From the NCBI GenBank assembly GCA_017311185.1, contig JAESUZ010004534.1, forward strand, positions 2,627,501 through 2,691,500: a stretch of 64,000 nt of DNA. Reading direction: 5' to 3'. Shown here piece by piece: positions 24,396 through 35,260 of the stretch. The position numbers were made by a program, and so were the translations under genes. Every line of letters begins with the position of its first letter. Positions within the stretch are counted from its first letter, which is position 1. The DNA comes from Proteles cristata cristata. Its lineage: Eukaryota; Chordata; Mammalia; Carnivora; Hyaenidae. The notes under the pieces were generated by a model. That model was not told the DNA's origin. It did no database searches and saw only the letters and a program-made list of their open reading frames with translations.

Positions 24396-27300
24396 CAGAG
24401 GCACCACCACAAGCATGAATCCTACAAAGAGCACAACGACTCTAAACCCATATTTTTCAATAATAACACAGAATGTAAACAGGCTAAATGCCCCAGTCAA
24501 AAGACATAAGGTAGCAGAAAGCAGAAAGCAGAAAAAAACAAAATCCATCTATTTGCTGTCTATAAGAAACTCATTTTAGACCTGAGGACACCTTCGGATT
24601 GAAAATTAGGGGATGCAGAAATATATACCATGCTACTAGAAGTCAAAAGAAAGCTGGAGTAGCTATACTTAGACAATCTGGACTTTAAAGTAAAGGCAGT
24701 AACAAGGGATGAAGAAGGGCATTATATAATAATTAAAGGGTCTATCCATCAGGAAGAGCTAACAATTATAAATGTCTACTCACTGAATAAGGAATCAACT
24801 AAAAACATAAAACAATTAATCATAAACAGAAACAATCTTATGGACAAGAATGTGCTAATAGCAGGGGACTTTTATACTCCACTTACAGCAATGGATAGAT
24901 CAACTAGACAGAAAAGCACTAATGAAACAATGGATTTGAATGACACATTGGACCAGATGGATCTGACAGACATATTTAGAACACTACATCCTGAAGCTAT
25001 GGAATTCACTTTCTTCTCAAGTGCGCATGGCATATTCTCCAAGGTAGATCATAGACTGGGACATAAAGCAGCCCTCAATAAATATAAAAGAACTGAGATC
25101 ATACCATGCACACTTTCAGTACACAGTGTTATGAAACTCAAAATCAATCACAGGAAAAAGTCTGGAAAACCTCCAAAAACATGGAGATTAAAGAACACCC
25201 TACTAAAGAATGAATGTACCAACTATTCAATTAGAGAAGAAACTGAAAAATATATGGAAACAAATGAAAATGAAAATACAACAATCCACTCTATGGAATG
25301 TGGCAAAGGGAGTCCTACGGGGAAGGTACGCTGCACTCCAGGCCTACTTCAAGAAATTAGAAAACAAACAAGTGCAAAATTGAACAGTGCACCTAAAGGA
25401 ACTAGAAGGAGAGCAACAAGAGCACTCCAAACCCAGTAGGAGAAGAGAAATAATAAAAATCAGGGCAGAAATAAACAATATAGAATAAAAAAAACACTGT
25501 TGAACAGATCAATGAAACCGAGAGTTGGTTTTTTGAAAAAATAAACAAAATTGACAAACCTCTAGTCAGCCTTCTCAAAAAGTAAAGAGAGAGAGAGCAC
25601 TCAAATACACAAAATCATGAATGAAAATTGATTTATTACAACCAATACCTCAGAAATACAAGAAATTATCAGGGAATACTATGAAAAATTGTATGCCAAA
25701 AACTGGACAACATAGAAGAAATGGACAAATTCCTAAACACACACACTACTAAAGTTCACACAGGAAGGGACAGGAAATCTGAACAGACCCATAACTAGTG
25801 AAGAAATCGAACCAGTTATCAAAAATCTCCCAACAAATAAGAGCCCTGGGCCAGATGGCTTCCCTGGGGAATTCTACCAAACATTTAAATCAGAGTTAGT
25901 ACCCATTATTCTCAACCTATTCCAAAAAATAGAAATCAAAGGTAAACTTGCAGACTCATTCTACGAAGCCAGCATCACTTTGATTCCCAAGCCAGACAGA
26001 GATCCAGCAAAAGAAGAGAACTACAGGCCAATATCCTTGATGAATATGGATTCAAAACTCCTCAACAAGATACTTGCAAACCGAATTCAACAGCACACAA
26101 AATCAATTATCCACAATGATCAAGTGGGGTTCCTTCCTGGGCTACAGGACTGGTTCAATATTTGCAAATCAATCAATATGATACATCACATTAACAAAAA
26201 AAAGTAAAAACCATATGATCCTGCCGATAGATGCAGAAAAGCATTTGACAAAATACAGCATCTCTTCTTAATAAAGACTCTGGAGAAAGTTCGGATAGAA
26301 GGAACCTACTTAAGCATCATAAATGCCATTTATGACAAGCCCTTGGCTAACATCATCCTCAATGGGGAAAAACTGAGAGCTTTTCCCCTGAGATCAGGAA
26401 CATGACAGGGATGTCCACTCTCTCCACTGTTGTTTAATAGTGCTGGAAGTCCTAGCATCAGCAATCAGACAACAAGAGGAAATAAAAGGCATCAGAATTG
26501 GCAAAGAAAATGTCAAACTTTCCATTTTTGCAGACGACATGATACTCTACATAAAAAACCTGACAGACTCCACCAGAAGCCTACTAGACCTGATCCATGA
26601 GTTCAGCAAAGTTGTAGGGTACAAAATCAATGTCCAGAAATCGGTTGCATTTTTATATACCAACAATGAAGCAACAGAAAGAGAAATCAAGAAACTGATC
26701 CCATTCACAATTGCACAAAAAAAAACGTAAAATACCTAGGAATAAACCTAACCAAAGATATAGGAGATCTGTATGATGAAAACTATAGAAAATTTATGAA
26801 GGAAACAGAAGAAGACACAAAGAAATGGAAAAACATTCTATGCTCATGGATCAGAAGAATAAATATTGTTAAAATGTCATTACTACCTAAAGCAATCTAC
26901 ACATTCAATACAATCCCAATCAAAATTGCACCAGCATTCTTTTCAAAACTAGAACAAACTATCCCAAAATTTGTATGGAACCACAAAAGTCCCCAAATAG
27001 CCAATGTGATATTGAAGAAGAAAACCAAAACAGAAGGCATCACCATTCCCGACTTTAGCCTCTACTACAAAGCTGTCATCATCAAGATAGTACGGTATTG
27101 GCACAAAAACAGACACATAGACCAATGGAATAGAATAGAGAACTCAGAATTAGACCCACAAATGTACGGCTGACTTATCTTTGACAAAACAAGAAAGAGT
27201 ATCCAATGGAAAAAAGACAGCCTCTTTAACACATGGTGCTGGGAGAACTGGACAGCAACATGCAGAAGAATGAAACTAGATGATTTTCTCACACCATACA

Positions 27301-28420
27301 CAACCTCCTTGACCTCACCTCAGCAATTTCTTAATTGACACATCCCCAAAGGCAAGGGAATCAAGAGTAAAAATGAACTATTGGGATCTGATCAAGATAA
27401 AAAGCTCCTGCACGGCAAAGGAAACAACCCACAAAACTAATAGGCAATCAACAGAATGGGAAAAGATAGTTGCAAATGACACATCAGATAAAGGGCTAGT
27501 ATCCAAAATCTATAAAGAACTCACCAAATTCCACACCCAAAAAACAAAGAATCCATTGATGAAATGGGTAGAAGATATGAACAGACACTTCTTTAAAGAG
27601 GACATCCAGATGGCCAAGAGACACATGAAACGATGCTCAGCGTCCCTCATCATCAAGGAAATACAAATCAAAACCACACTGAGATAGCACCTCATGCCAG
27701 TCAGAGTGGCTAAAATGAACAAATAAGGAGACTCTAGATGCTGGTGAGGATGTGGAGACATGGGCACCCTCCTACACTGTTGGTGGGAATGTAAACTTGT
27801 ACAGCCCCTCTGGAAAACAGTGTGGAGGTTCCTCAAAATATTAACAATAGAACTCCCCTACGACCCAGCAATAGCACTGCTAGGAATTTACCCAAGGGAT
27901 ACAGGAGTGCTGATGCATAGGGGCACATGGACCCCAATGTTCATAGCAGCACTCTCCAAAACAGCCAAAACATGGAAAGAGTCTAAGTGTCCATCAACAG
28001 ACAAATGGATCAAGAAGACGTGGTTTATCTATACGACGGAATACTACATGACAATGAGAAAGAATGAAATCTGGCCATGTGTAGCAACATGGATGGAACT
28101 TGAGGGTGTTATGCTGAGCGAAATAAGTCAGGCAGAAAAGGACAGATACCATATGATTGCATGTATAGCTGGAGTAGGAGGAACTTAACAGAGGACCATG
28201 GGGGAGAAGAAGGAGTAAAATAGTTAGGGAGAGGAAGGGAGGCAAACCATGAGAGACCCTTGAATGCTGAGACAAACTGAGGGCTGATGGGTGTGGGGAA
28301 GAGGGGAAGGAGGGTTATGGGCATGGAGGAGGGCACCTGTTGGGATGAGCACTGGGTGTTATATGGAAACCAACTTGACAATAAACTATTAAAAACTAAA
28401 AAAATAAAAAATAAATAAGA
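24396..28420 (+). mobile_element. 5'-truncated LINE-1 (L1-B)
   Basis: Aligns with L1-A from just before the ORF2 start (GCACCACCACAAGCATGAAT) to the 3' UTR and A-rich tail. The 5' UTR and ORF1 are absent, the usual result of incomplete reverse transcription. It lacks both SINEs present in L1-A. Near 27300 it lacks about 80 bp relative to L1-A (6733-6811). No flanking duplication could be seen. The 3' UTR G-rich tract lies at about 28280-28335. Confidence 0.92.
24415..28188 (+). pseudogene. L1-B ORF2 remnant
   Basis: ORF2 from ATG 24415 (MNPTKSTTTLNPYFSIITQN) to a stop near 28188. The reverse transcriptase motif FADD is intact at 26527-26538, within [14 protein letters not shown]. The endonuclease SDH motif instead reads SVH, with GTA (Val) at 25119-25121 replacing the Asp. 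Other lesions are a TGA at 26403-26405 where L1-A has CGA (a CpG-decay change), a 2-bp loss near 26438, a frame break near 26205, and the 80-bp deletion near 27300. The last 140 codons (27760-28188) are open. This is a dead copy with different catalytic damage from L1-A. Confidence 0.9.
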
Positions 28421-28479
28421 ATAAAAGATGTCAGTTCTCTCCTCATTTACCTAGAGATAAATCACAATTTTAATCCAAA

Positions 28480-28705
28480 TCTGAGCAGGCTTTTTGAAAA
28501 TAACTAAAAACTTGTTATAAAATGATATGAAAAACAAAAGAACTGAATGTGCCAAACAATTTTGAAAAAAAAAAAAAGTAATCATACTAATTGATTTTAA
28601 GACCAAGTAGAAAGAAGTTGTCAAAAACAATATGATCCTGGAAAAAGGACAGACTTTTAGATCAAAACAACAGAAGAGAGAGTCCAGAAATAGATACCAC
28701 ACTCA
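28480..28705 (+). mobile_element. Old L1 ORF2 fragment
   Basis: Weak match to the ORF2 C-terminal region, ending in 'agagtccagaaatagatacc', which corresponds to the ...QWNRIESPEI... segment. Strongly diverged and without clear ends. Confidence 0.55.
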
Positions 28706-29099
28706 CCTGCCTTTCCTCCTACCTCACTGGCTACTGTTCAATCCTCTTTGCTCATTTTATCCCTAATCTCTAATATTGAAATATCCTCAAAGCACAGAAC
28801 TAGGACTTTTCCATTCATAACCATTTATTTAGTGATTGCAATCTCTCTCATGTTTTATATATTTTCTACAATCTTCTGATTTTCAAATCTATATCCTAAT
28901 TCTGAATCTTCCTCTTGAACCTCAGAATTCTATATACAGTAACCTATTTTATATCTCGACCTGGTGGTCTAATACATTTCTCAAACAGTATCTCCTAAAA
29001 CAAACTACTGAACTTCTCCACCAAACCTGCATTCTAGACACTTCTCCATTTCACCAAATGAAAGCTCCTTCCTTCCAAATGCCTACATCAATAAACTTA
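28706..29099. other. Low-copy sequence
   Basis: Pyrimidine-rich, no gene seen. Its right part may already belong to the L2 that follows. Confidence 0.35.
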
Positions 29100-29905
29100 A
29101 AGTAATCCCATATTCCTCTATAATTGTTACCTGCCACATCCAATCTATCAGCTAATTCTATTAGTTCTACCTTGAAACTATAATATCCACAACCCAACTT
29201 CTTCTGACAGCTTCTATTGCTATTATTTCCACAGTCAAAGCCACCACCATGTACTGATTCCTTTTTTCCCCCCTCTCTTGCTACAATCCTCCCAGTACAT
29301 TCCCCCTATAGAACTAGAATGATCCTATTAAAACATAATTCAGAGGGGCGCGTGGGTGGCTCAGTCGGTTGAGCATCTGACTTCGCTCAGATCATTATCT
29401 CACAGTTCATGGGTTCGAGTCCCGCATCAGATTCTGTGCTGACAGCTTAGAGCCTAGAACCAGTTTCAGATTCTGTGTCTCCCTCTCTCTCTCTGTCCCT
29501 CTCCCACTTGTGCTCTGTCTCAAAAATAAATAAAACAAACAAAAAATTATTTTAACATAATTCAGAGCATTTTCTTCTGCTGCTCATAATCCTCCAATTA
29601 CTTTTCATCTCAGAGCAAAACACAAAGTCCTTAAAATAGCCTTCCATTTCCTACCCAAATTAGGTCACTATTTATCCTCTTGAACTCATTTATATTTGTG
29701 CTTGTTCTTGCTGCTACGGTCACTTTGGCTTTCTGCTGTTTGGGAACAAGCCAGGCACTATCCCTCCTCAAGTTCCTTCTATTGCAATTCCCTATGCCTA
29801 CCAAAACATGGCTCACACACTCAACTCCTAAAGTCTGCTTAAATATCATCTTTTCAGTGAGGTCTTCCCAGAATTCTCTAACATTTTCCACCCCCATTCT
29901 TTCTG
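29100..29905 (+). mobile_element. LINE-2 (L2) 3' fragment, split by a SINE
   Basis: Both halves (29100-29345 and 29568-29905) follow the L2 3' consensus: 'gaatgatcctattaaaacat', 'tcagagcaaaacacaaagtcc', 'tttcagtgaggtcttcc'. L2 predates eutherian radiation. Confidence 0.7.
29346..29553 (+). mobile_element. SINEC_Fc-type SINE inside L2
   Basis: Head GGGCGCGTGGGTGGCTCAG. Exact 14-bp duplication AACATAATTCAGAG at 29332-29345 and 29554-29567. Confidence 0.95.
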
Positions 29906-30265
29906 TCTAAGTCTGTTTGGGCTGCTGCAACAACATACTATAAACTGGATGGCATTAAAAATAAATTTATTTCTCACAGTTCTAGAGACTGGAAAATCCA
30001 AGATTAGGCAGCCTGCTGATTCAGTTATTGGTAAGACACTCTTCGTGGCTTGCAGACAGTCACCTCCTTACTGTGTGTCACATGGCAGAATGATGGAGAG
30101 AAAGAACTATGGGCTTTTTCCCCATATGGATACTGATCTCATCATGGGGACTTCACTCTCACAACTTCATCTAACCCTAACTATCTCGCAAAGGCCCCAC
30201 CTCCAAATACCATCACATTAGGGGTTAGGGCTTCAACATACAAATTTTGAGGGGACACAAACATT
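29906..30265 (+). repeat. Ancient interspersed repeat (same family as 23757-24010)
   Basis: Longer copy: starts 'gtctgtttgggctgctgcaa' and ends with CCCCACCTCCAAATACCATC followed by 'ttgaggggacacaaacatt'. Family name uncertain; it recurs widely in mammals. Confidence 0.65.
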
Positions 30266-31084
30266 CTTTTTTAATGCTCATAATATTTAATCAATGATAT
30301 ATTTTATTTATAAGTATATATATATGTACAACACACACATACATATTTAATTGTTCTCATCTCAGTATTGTGCGTATTCTATGTGAGCAGAGATGTTTTA
30401 TCTATTTTATTAATTGTATATCTCCAGCCAGTAGAAAGCTGTGTTGTGAGTAAATATTTGCAGAATAAATTACTAAACGATTCCAACAGTTGTTTCTCTA
30501 CGAGCTCTGAAAACACCTGTGGAGACATACCAAATGAACTAGAACATATAGTCTTCTACTTAGTAAGTATGGAAGGCACATCTAATGCTTAATAATTGTT
30601 TGTTTCCACAATGCAAATGTGTGATTGATTTTTCCCCCTCACTTTGCTCTCACAAAAGTTTCTACTTCAATGAAACAAGTCCTTAATTGTTACTTTCACT
30701 CCCACATAATGACACACAAATACAAATTTGACTGGATCAGGTTTTCTTCCATAATATTTAGCAGCAACCAAATCCATACTAGCTCTGGAAAGAAAAACAC
30801 ATCTTTCAAACAACTACAAAAGACTCATGGTTACAATGTCATCTGTTTTAGTAAGTTTATGTCAAAAGAGGATACATCTTGACAGAATAGTAGATAATAC
30901 AATACAGTGAAATATGGGGAACTATTCAAACAGTAGCATACTACAGATCTACTAATAATTTATTTGTATTTCATTTCTTCATTTTATTGTAATTCTTTTA
31001 TTGGAAATGTAATCTTCTTACCTCTATTTTTATAGGAATTATCTTTTATGTTAAAAAAACTAAAATTGCCATTTAAGTACAGTT
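30266..31084. other. Low-copy sequence
   Basis: Short TA/CA dinucleotide runs near 30315-30349; otherwise nothing recognised. Confidence 0.4.
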
Positions 31085-31594
31085 TAAAGATACAGTTTTA
31101 CCACTGGATATTCTTTCCTGCTTTGTCAAAGATTAATTGGCCATATAATTGTGAGATTATTTCTGGGATCTCTATTCTGTTCTATTGATCTATGTGTCTA
31201 TTTTTTGTGCCAGTACCATACAGTTTTGATTATCACAGCTTTGTAATCTAACTTGAAGTCTGGAGTTGTGATACCTCAAGCTTTGCTTTTCTTTCTCAAA
31301 ATTGCTTTGGCAATTTTATAGTTTCATATAAATTGTAGGACTGTTTGTTCTATTTTGTGAAAAGATGCTTTTGGTCATAACAACATTCTAGATATGTCTC
31401 CAAGTGAGAGAAATAAAAGCAAAAATAGACTATTAGGACTATATCAAAACAAAAAGCTTTTGCCCAACAAAGGAATCAGTCAATAAAACTAAAAGGTAAC
31501 TTATTGAATGGGAGAGGAAATTTGTAAGTGACATATCTGATAAGGGTTAAAATATATACAGAACTGATACAACTCAACATCCAAAAAACAAATA

Positions 31595-32227
31595 TAGTAA
31601 AGCCTTGGTTTGTGAGCATGATTCATTCCAGAAACATGCTTGTAATCCAAAGCACTTGTATATCAAAGAAAATTTCCCCATAAGAAATAATGGAAACTCA
31701 GATGATTAATTCCACAACCCCAAAATTTTAATATAAAAATGGCAATACTGTAATATAATATAATATAAAACAATAAGCAAAATATACAATATGAAGAAAA
31801 ATAAACAAATTAAACCTGCACTTACTTTTGAAAGCCTTCATGGCTGGTGTGAGGGAGACAAGAGAGAAGAGGGTTATTGTGTAGGATGACTTTCACTATT
31901 ACTAACAGAATTACTGCTATCTGTTGGCTCAATGGAATCTTTTTCTTTTTATGCAACTTTAAGAAGGAATCTACCCAATGACACTTGCTTTTGCCTCCTT
32001 TTGAGGATTTTGTGGAAATGTGACATTGCATTGATGATCACCCACAGAGACAGAGACAGAGAGAGAGAGAGAGAGAGAGAGGAATCATTGGCTCTCTTGT
32101 GATCATGTGACATTTAGCATCATGTACTACTTGTATTGCAAGACAACCCTCATTTATCAAGTTAAAATTTTATTAGAAATGTTTTCTTGTATGTAGAACA
32201 AGTTACTCACAATCCAAGGTTTTACTG
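31595..32227. mobile_element. Tigger-like (pogo/mariner) non-autonomous DNA transposon
   Basis: Begins TAGTAAAGCCTTGGTTTGTG and ends with the inverse: CACAATCCAAGGTTTTACTG. Terminal inverted repeats of about 23 bp show few mismatches, and a TA dinucleotide lies on each side (31593-31594 and 32228-32229), as expected for TA-targeting mariner/pogo elements. At 633 bp with no transposase frame it is a MITE-type internal-deletion derivative. L1 sequence continues across the site. Family name is from memory. Confidence 0.8.
32044..32082. repeat. GA dinucleotide repeat inside the Tigger-like element
   Basis: CAGAGACAGAGA followed by a pure GA run. Confidence 0.9.
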
Positions 32228-32250
32228 TAATTCAATGTAAAAATGCACAG

Positions 32251-32397
32251 GGGTACTCAGTTGCTTCAGCCGTTTAAGCCCCTGATTTTAAGCTGTGCTG
32301 ACAGCACAGAGCCTGCTTAGAATCTCCCTCTCCTTCCCTGTTCATGCTTCCTCTCCCTCTCTCTCAAAATAAATAAATAAACAGCTTTTTAAAAGAT
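32251..32397 (+). mobile_element. SINEC_Fc-type SINE with internal deletion
   Basis: Only about 147 bp. The stretch from the A/B box region to the GGGCTC segment is missing, so 'cccctgattttaagc' runs straight into TGTGCTGACAGCACAGAGCC. Flanks AAAAATGCACAG (32239-32250) and AAAAATAGACAG (32398-32409) are a duplication with two mismatches. Confidence 0.85.
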
Positions 32398-33275
32398 AAA
32401 AATAGACAGAAGGCACAAACAGACATTTCTCCAAAGAAGACACACAGATGGCCAACAGACATGTGAAAAGATGCTCATCACTCATCATCAGGAAAATGGA
32501 AATCAAAACTACAATGATATACCACTTCACACCTGTCAGACTGGCAAAATAAAAAACATAAGAAATAATAAGTGTTGGAAAGAATGTAGAAAAAATGTTA
32601 TACTGTACATATACAGTGTATAGTGGTGCATCCACTATGGGAAACAGTACAGAGGTTCCTCAAAAAGTTAAAAATTGAACTACCCTATGATCCAGCAATT
32701 GCACTACTTGGTATTCACCCAAAAAATACAAAACACTAATTCAAATGGATACATGCACTTCTATGTTTATAACAGCATTATTTACAACAACCAAGTTATG
32801 GAAACAGCGCAATTATCCAATGATAGATAAGTGGATAAAGAAGATGGGGTATATATATATACACACACACAAACACATATGTATACAATGTAATATTATT
32901 CAGCCATAAAAAAAAGTGAAATATTGCCATTTGCAACCTCATGGATGGAGCGAGAGAGTACAATGTTAAGTGAAATAAATTAGTCAGAAAAAGACAAATA
33001 GCATATGATTTCACTCATGTGGAATTTAAGAAACACAAATGAGCAAAGGAAAAAAGGGACACAAAAAGAAAAGCCAAGAAACAGACTCTTAACTATAGTG
33101 AACAAACTGATGGTTACCAGGATGAAGGTGGATGAAGGGATGGATGAAATAGGTGATGGGGATGAGGAGTGCATTTGCTGTGATAAGCACTGAGTAATGT
33201 ATGGAATTAATGAATCATTATATTATACAACTGAAACTATACCACTATATGTTAACTATACCAGAAGTTTTTAAA

Positions 33276-33928
33276 AAGATACCATTATTTTGATTATTTA
33301 TTTTCACGTTCTTCCTTATGAATTCCATTTGGCAAAGTTTTTGGAAAATGTATTAGATAATTTTTCTATTTATTTTGATGGGAAAATCAAAAACTATTTG
33401 TTATTTCTTAAAGTTATTAATTATAGGAATTGATAAATAGCAACATTATAACATAAGATTAAATATGACATGTATTTCTTAATTGCCACTAAAATTCTAC
33501 AGTTTGCATGAATATAATTTACAAATATTAAGACAATTGGCCAATTATTTCTGATGTAAAAAAAACTTTATAAACACACATTGGTTAAAACATAATTACA
33601 AGTCACAAGATCTTATAAGGATCCAGGATGAAAATTGGACTCATTCTCTGCTTGGTGTTTATCAGGAATTGCTAAACCTAATTAAGAGTGTGAAAGGTTG
33701 GGGAACCCAAAAGAAGTAGAATGCTGAGTACAAGAAATAGGAGTTAGAGGCGCCTAGGAAAGGTTCTGAACCAAAATGTAAGTGATTGAATGATTTCAAA
33801 GTTTAAACAAAAAGAAAAGCAAGGAAGAAACCTTTTGAAGATAGTATTCCTAAAATGTCCATCAGATTTTACATCATTCTACCATTTCAGTTCAATCTTC
33901 TTATTTAGGGATTACATATTTAAAAGTA
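33276..33928. other. Low-copy AT-rich sequence
   Basis: No recognisable feature. Confidence 0.4.
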
Positions 33929-34131
33929 ATCTTTTTTTCTAATGTTTATTTATTTACTTAGAGAAGAGAGCGAGAGTGTGTGACCAGAGTAGAGAGAGAT
34001 GGAGAGAGAAAATCCAAAGCAGGCCCCATGCTCAGCATGGAGCCTGATGCAGGGCTTGATCTCTCAACCATCAGATGATGCCTTGAGCTGATATCAAGAG
34101 TCAGATGCTTAACCAATTGAGTTACCCAGTT
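33929..34131 (-). mobile_element. Older SINEC-type SINE, reverse
   Basis: The reverse tail TCTAATGTTTATTTATTTAC is followed by a GA-rich part and 'agatgcttaaccaattgag'. The extreme head is missing. Diverged, and it abuts a MIR on its right side. Confidence 0.85.
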
Positions 34132-34315
34132 TTTGCGCACTTAGTATATGCCAAACACTTCTTTAAAGGTTTACATGTACTAACTCATTTAATCTCAACA
34201 ATAATCCTGTGAGATAGGGAGTATATTATCTGTATTTTACAAAAGAGGGAAACAAGGGATAGGTATTAAGTGAATTGCCCAGAAATGAGTGGACTATAAC
34301 ACTGAATCTGGTTCC
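34132..34315 (-). mobile_element. MIR SINE
   Basis: Reverse MIR: 'actcatttaatctcaacaat', 'atcctgtgagatagggagta', 'gtattttacaaaagagggaaa', 'tgaattgcccagaaatgag'. Confidence 0.75.
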
Positions 34316-34764
34316 AGTTGGAAGACTGAGAACAATGACAACTTGAATTCAGTTGAAAGTGGCTTTCACTTCAGCTTATTTCCAAATGAACAGAGAAATG
34401 GTGCAAAGATTATATGGGGTAAGAGCATTAGAGAAGGGATACGGCCCCTATTGGCTCCCTAGTTCTTCCCAGAGGCTCATGGGAATGTCCATAGTCACTG
34501 AAGCCTGGTTACAGGGAGAAATCCACCAGGTCAGGAGTATGCAGACCCACAGTTTGCTCCTTACCTCTGGGTATCTCTTCTAACACATGACTGAAATTCT
34601 GCCCATACTAAATTGTCTTTGTCCCTGTTTGCTTCATCTTCATAAGTTAGCTCCACTGCAGCCTTGACCATAGCTCACCACTACAGTAGAGTCTGCTTAT
34701 TTCACAACCACCTGAAACAAATGTGGTGGGAGGCAAGGGACTAACCTTGGTGCCCATTGTGGTG
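34316..34764. other. Low-copy sequence
   Basis: A 76-codon open frame at 34353-34583 has no recognisable motif and no support as a gene. Confidence 0.4.
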
Positions 34765-35015
34765 GTAAACAAGCATGGTCTCTGGAGCTAGATGTTTAGG
34801 ATTCAAATCCTGGTTCCAGTACATTTTTTTAAAGTCTGTGACACCTTGTGTAAATTGCTTAGCAGCTCTCTGCCTTGGCTTCCTCATGTATAAAACTGGT
34901 ATAATGGTAGTATTTAACTACTGTGAGGTTTCAATGTGTTAACACATAAAATTACTTCAAAGAGTTGGCAGGCCCATAGTTAATTCTCGATGAATATTAA
35001 CTATTCACCTTATCA
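34765..35015 (+). mobile_element. MIR SINE
   Basis: Sense MIR with 'ggattcaaatcctggttcca', 'aaattgcttagcagctctct', 'cttcctcatgtataaaactgg' and the 3' 'cgatgaatattaactatt'. Well-preserved order. Confidence 0.8.
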
Positions 35016-35074
35016 CTAGCATTATTATTATTATTTTCATCATCATTTTACATGCAGAGATTTTTCTGATCCTG

Positions 35075-35260
35075 TCACTCATTCATCTAGGAAATAAGTT
35101 TTCATGCCTAGTGTGTGTCAGGCACTCGACTAGGCATCAAAGACATAAAAAAACAATACAGTGCTGTTGCTAACAGTCTAGTGAAACAGAGCATCAAGTA
35201 AACAATCAGTAGACAGTGTGACAAGTGCCTTGATAGTCATATTAATGTAAGAGGAGTCAC
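35075..35260 (+). repeat. Ancient interspersed repeat (like 12270-13230)
   Basis: 'agtgtgtgtcaggcactcgac', 'agtctagtgaaacaga', 'agtgtgacaagtgccttga' follow the same order as the repeat at 12270. Confidence 0.5.

Larger units (their letters stand above)
31085..33275 (+). mobile_element. L1 with inverted 5' segment, carrying a DNA transposon and a SINE
   Basis: 31085-31385 is L1 ORF2 in reverse; its + strand shows GTGCCAGTACCATACAGTTT, the reverse of the YYKA...TVW segment. From 31386 the L1 is in sense, starting with the next ORF2 part (GACTATTAGGACTATATCAA, then 'aaaagcttttgcccaac'). Adjacent ORF2 segments in opposite orientation are the mark of twin priming. Sense L1 resumes after a Tigger-like element (31595-32227) and after a SINE (32251-32397). 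It continues through the ORF2 C-terminus to a 3' UTR ending near 33275. The internal TATATATATACACACACACA run lies at about 32851. Confidence 0.8.

Noticed and set aside
29680..29910. Small secreted protein frame (MNSFIFVLVLAATVTLAFCC)
   Set aside because: Signal-peptide-like start, but the frame lies wholly in L2 3' sequence, with no supporting context.
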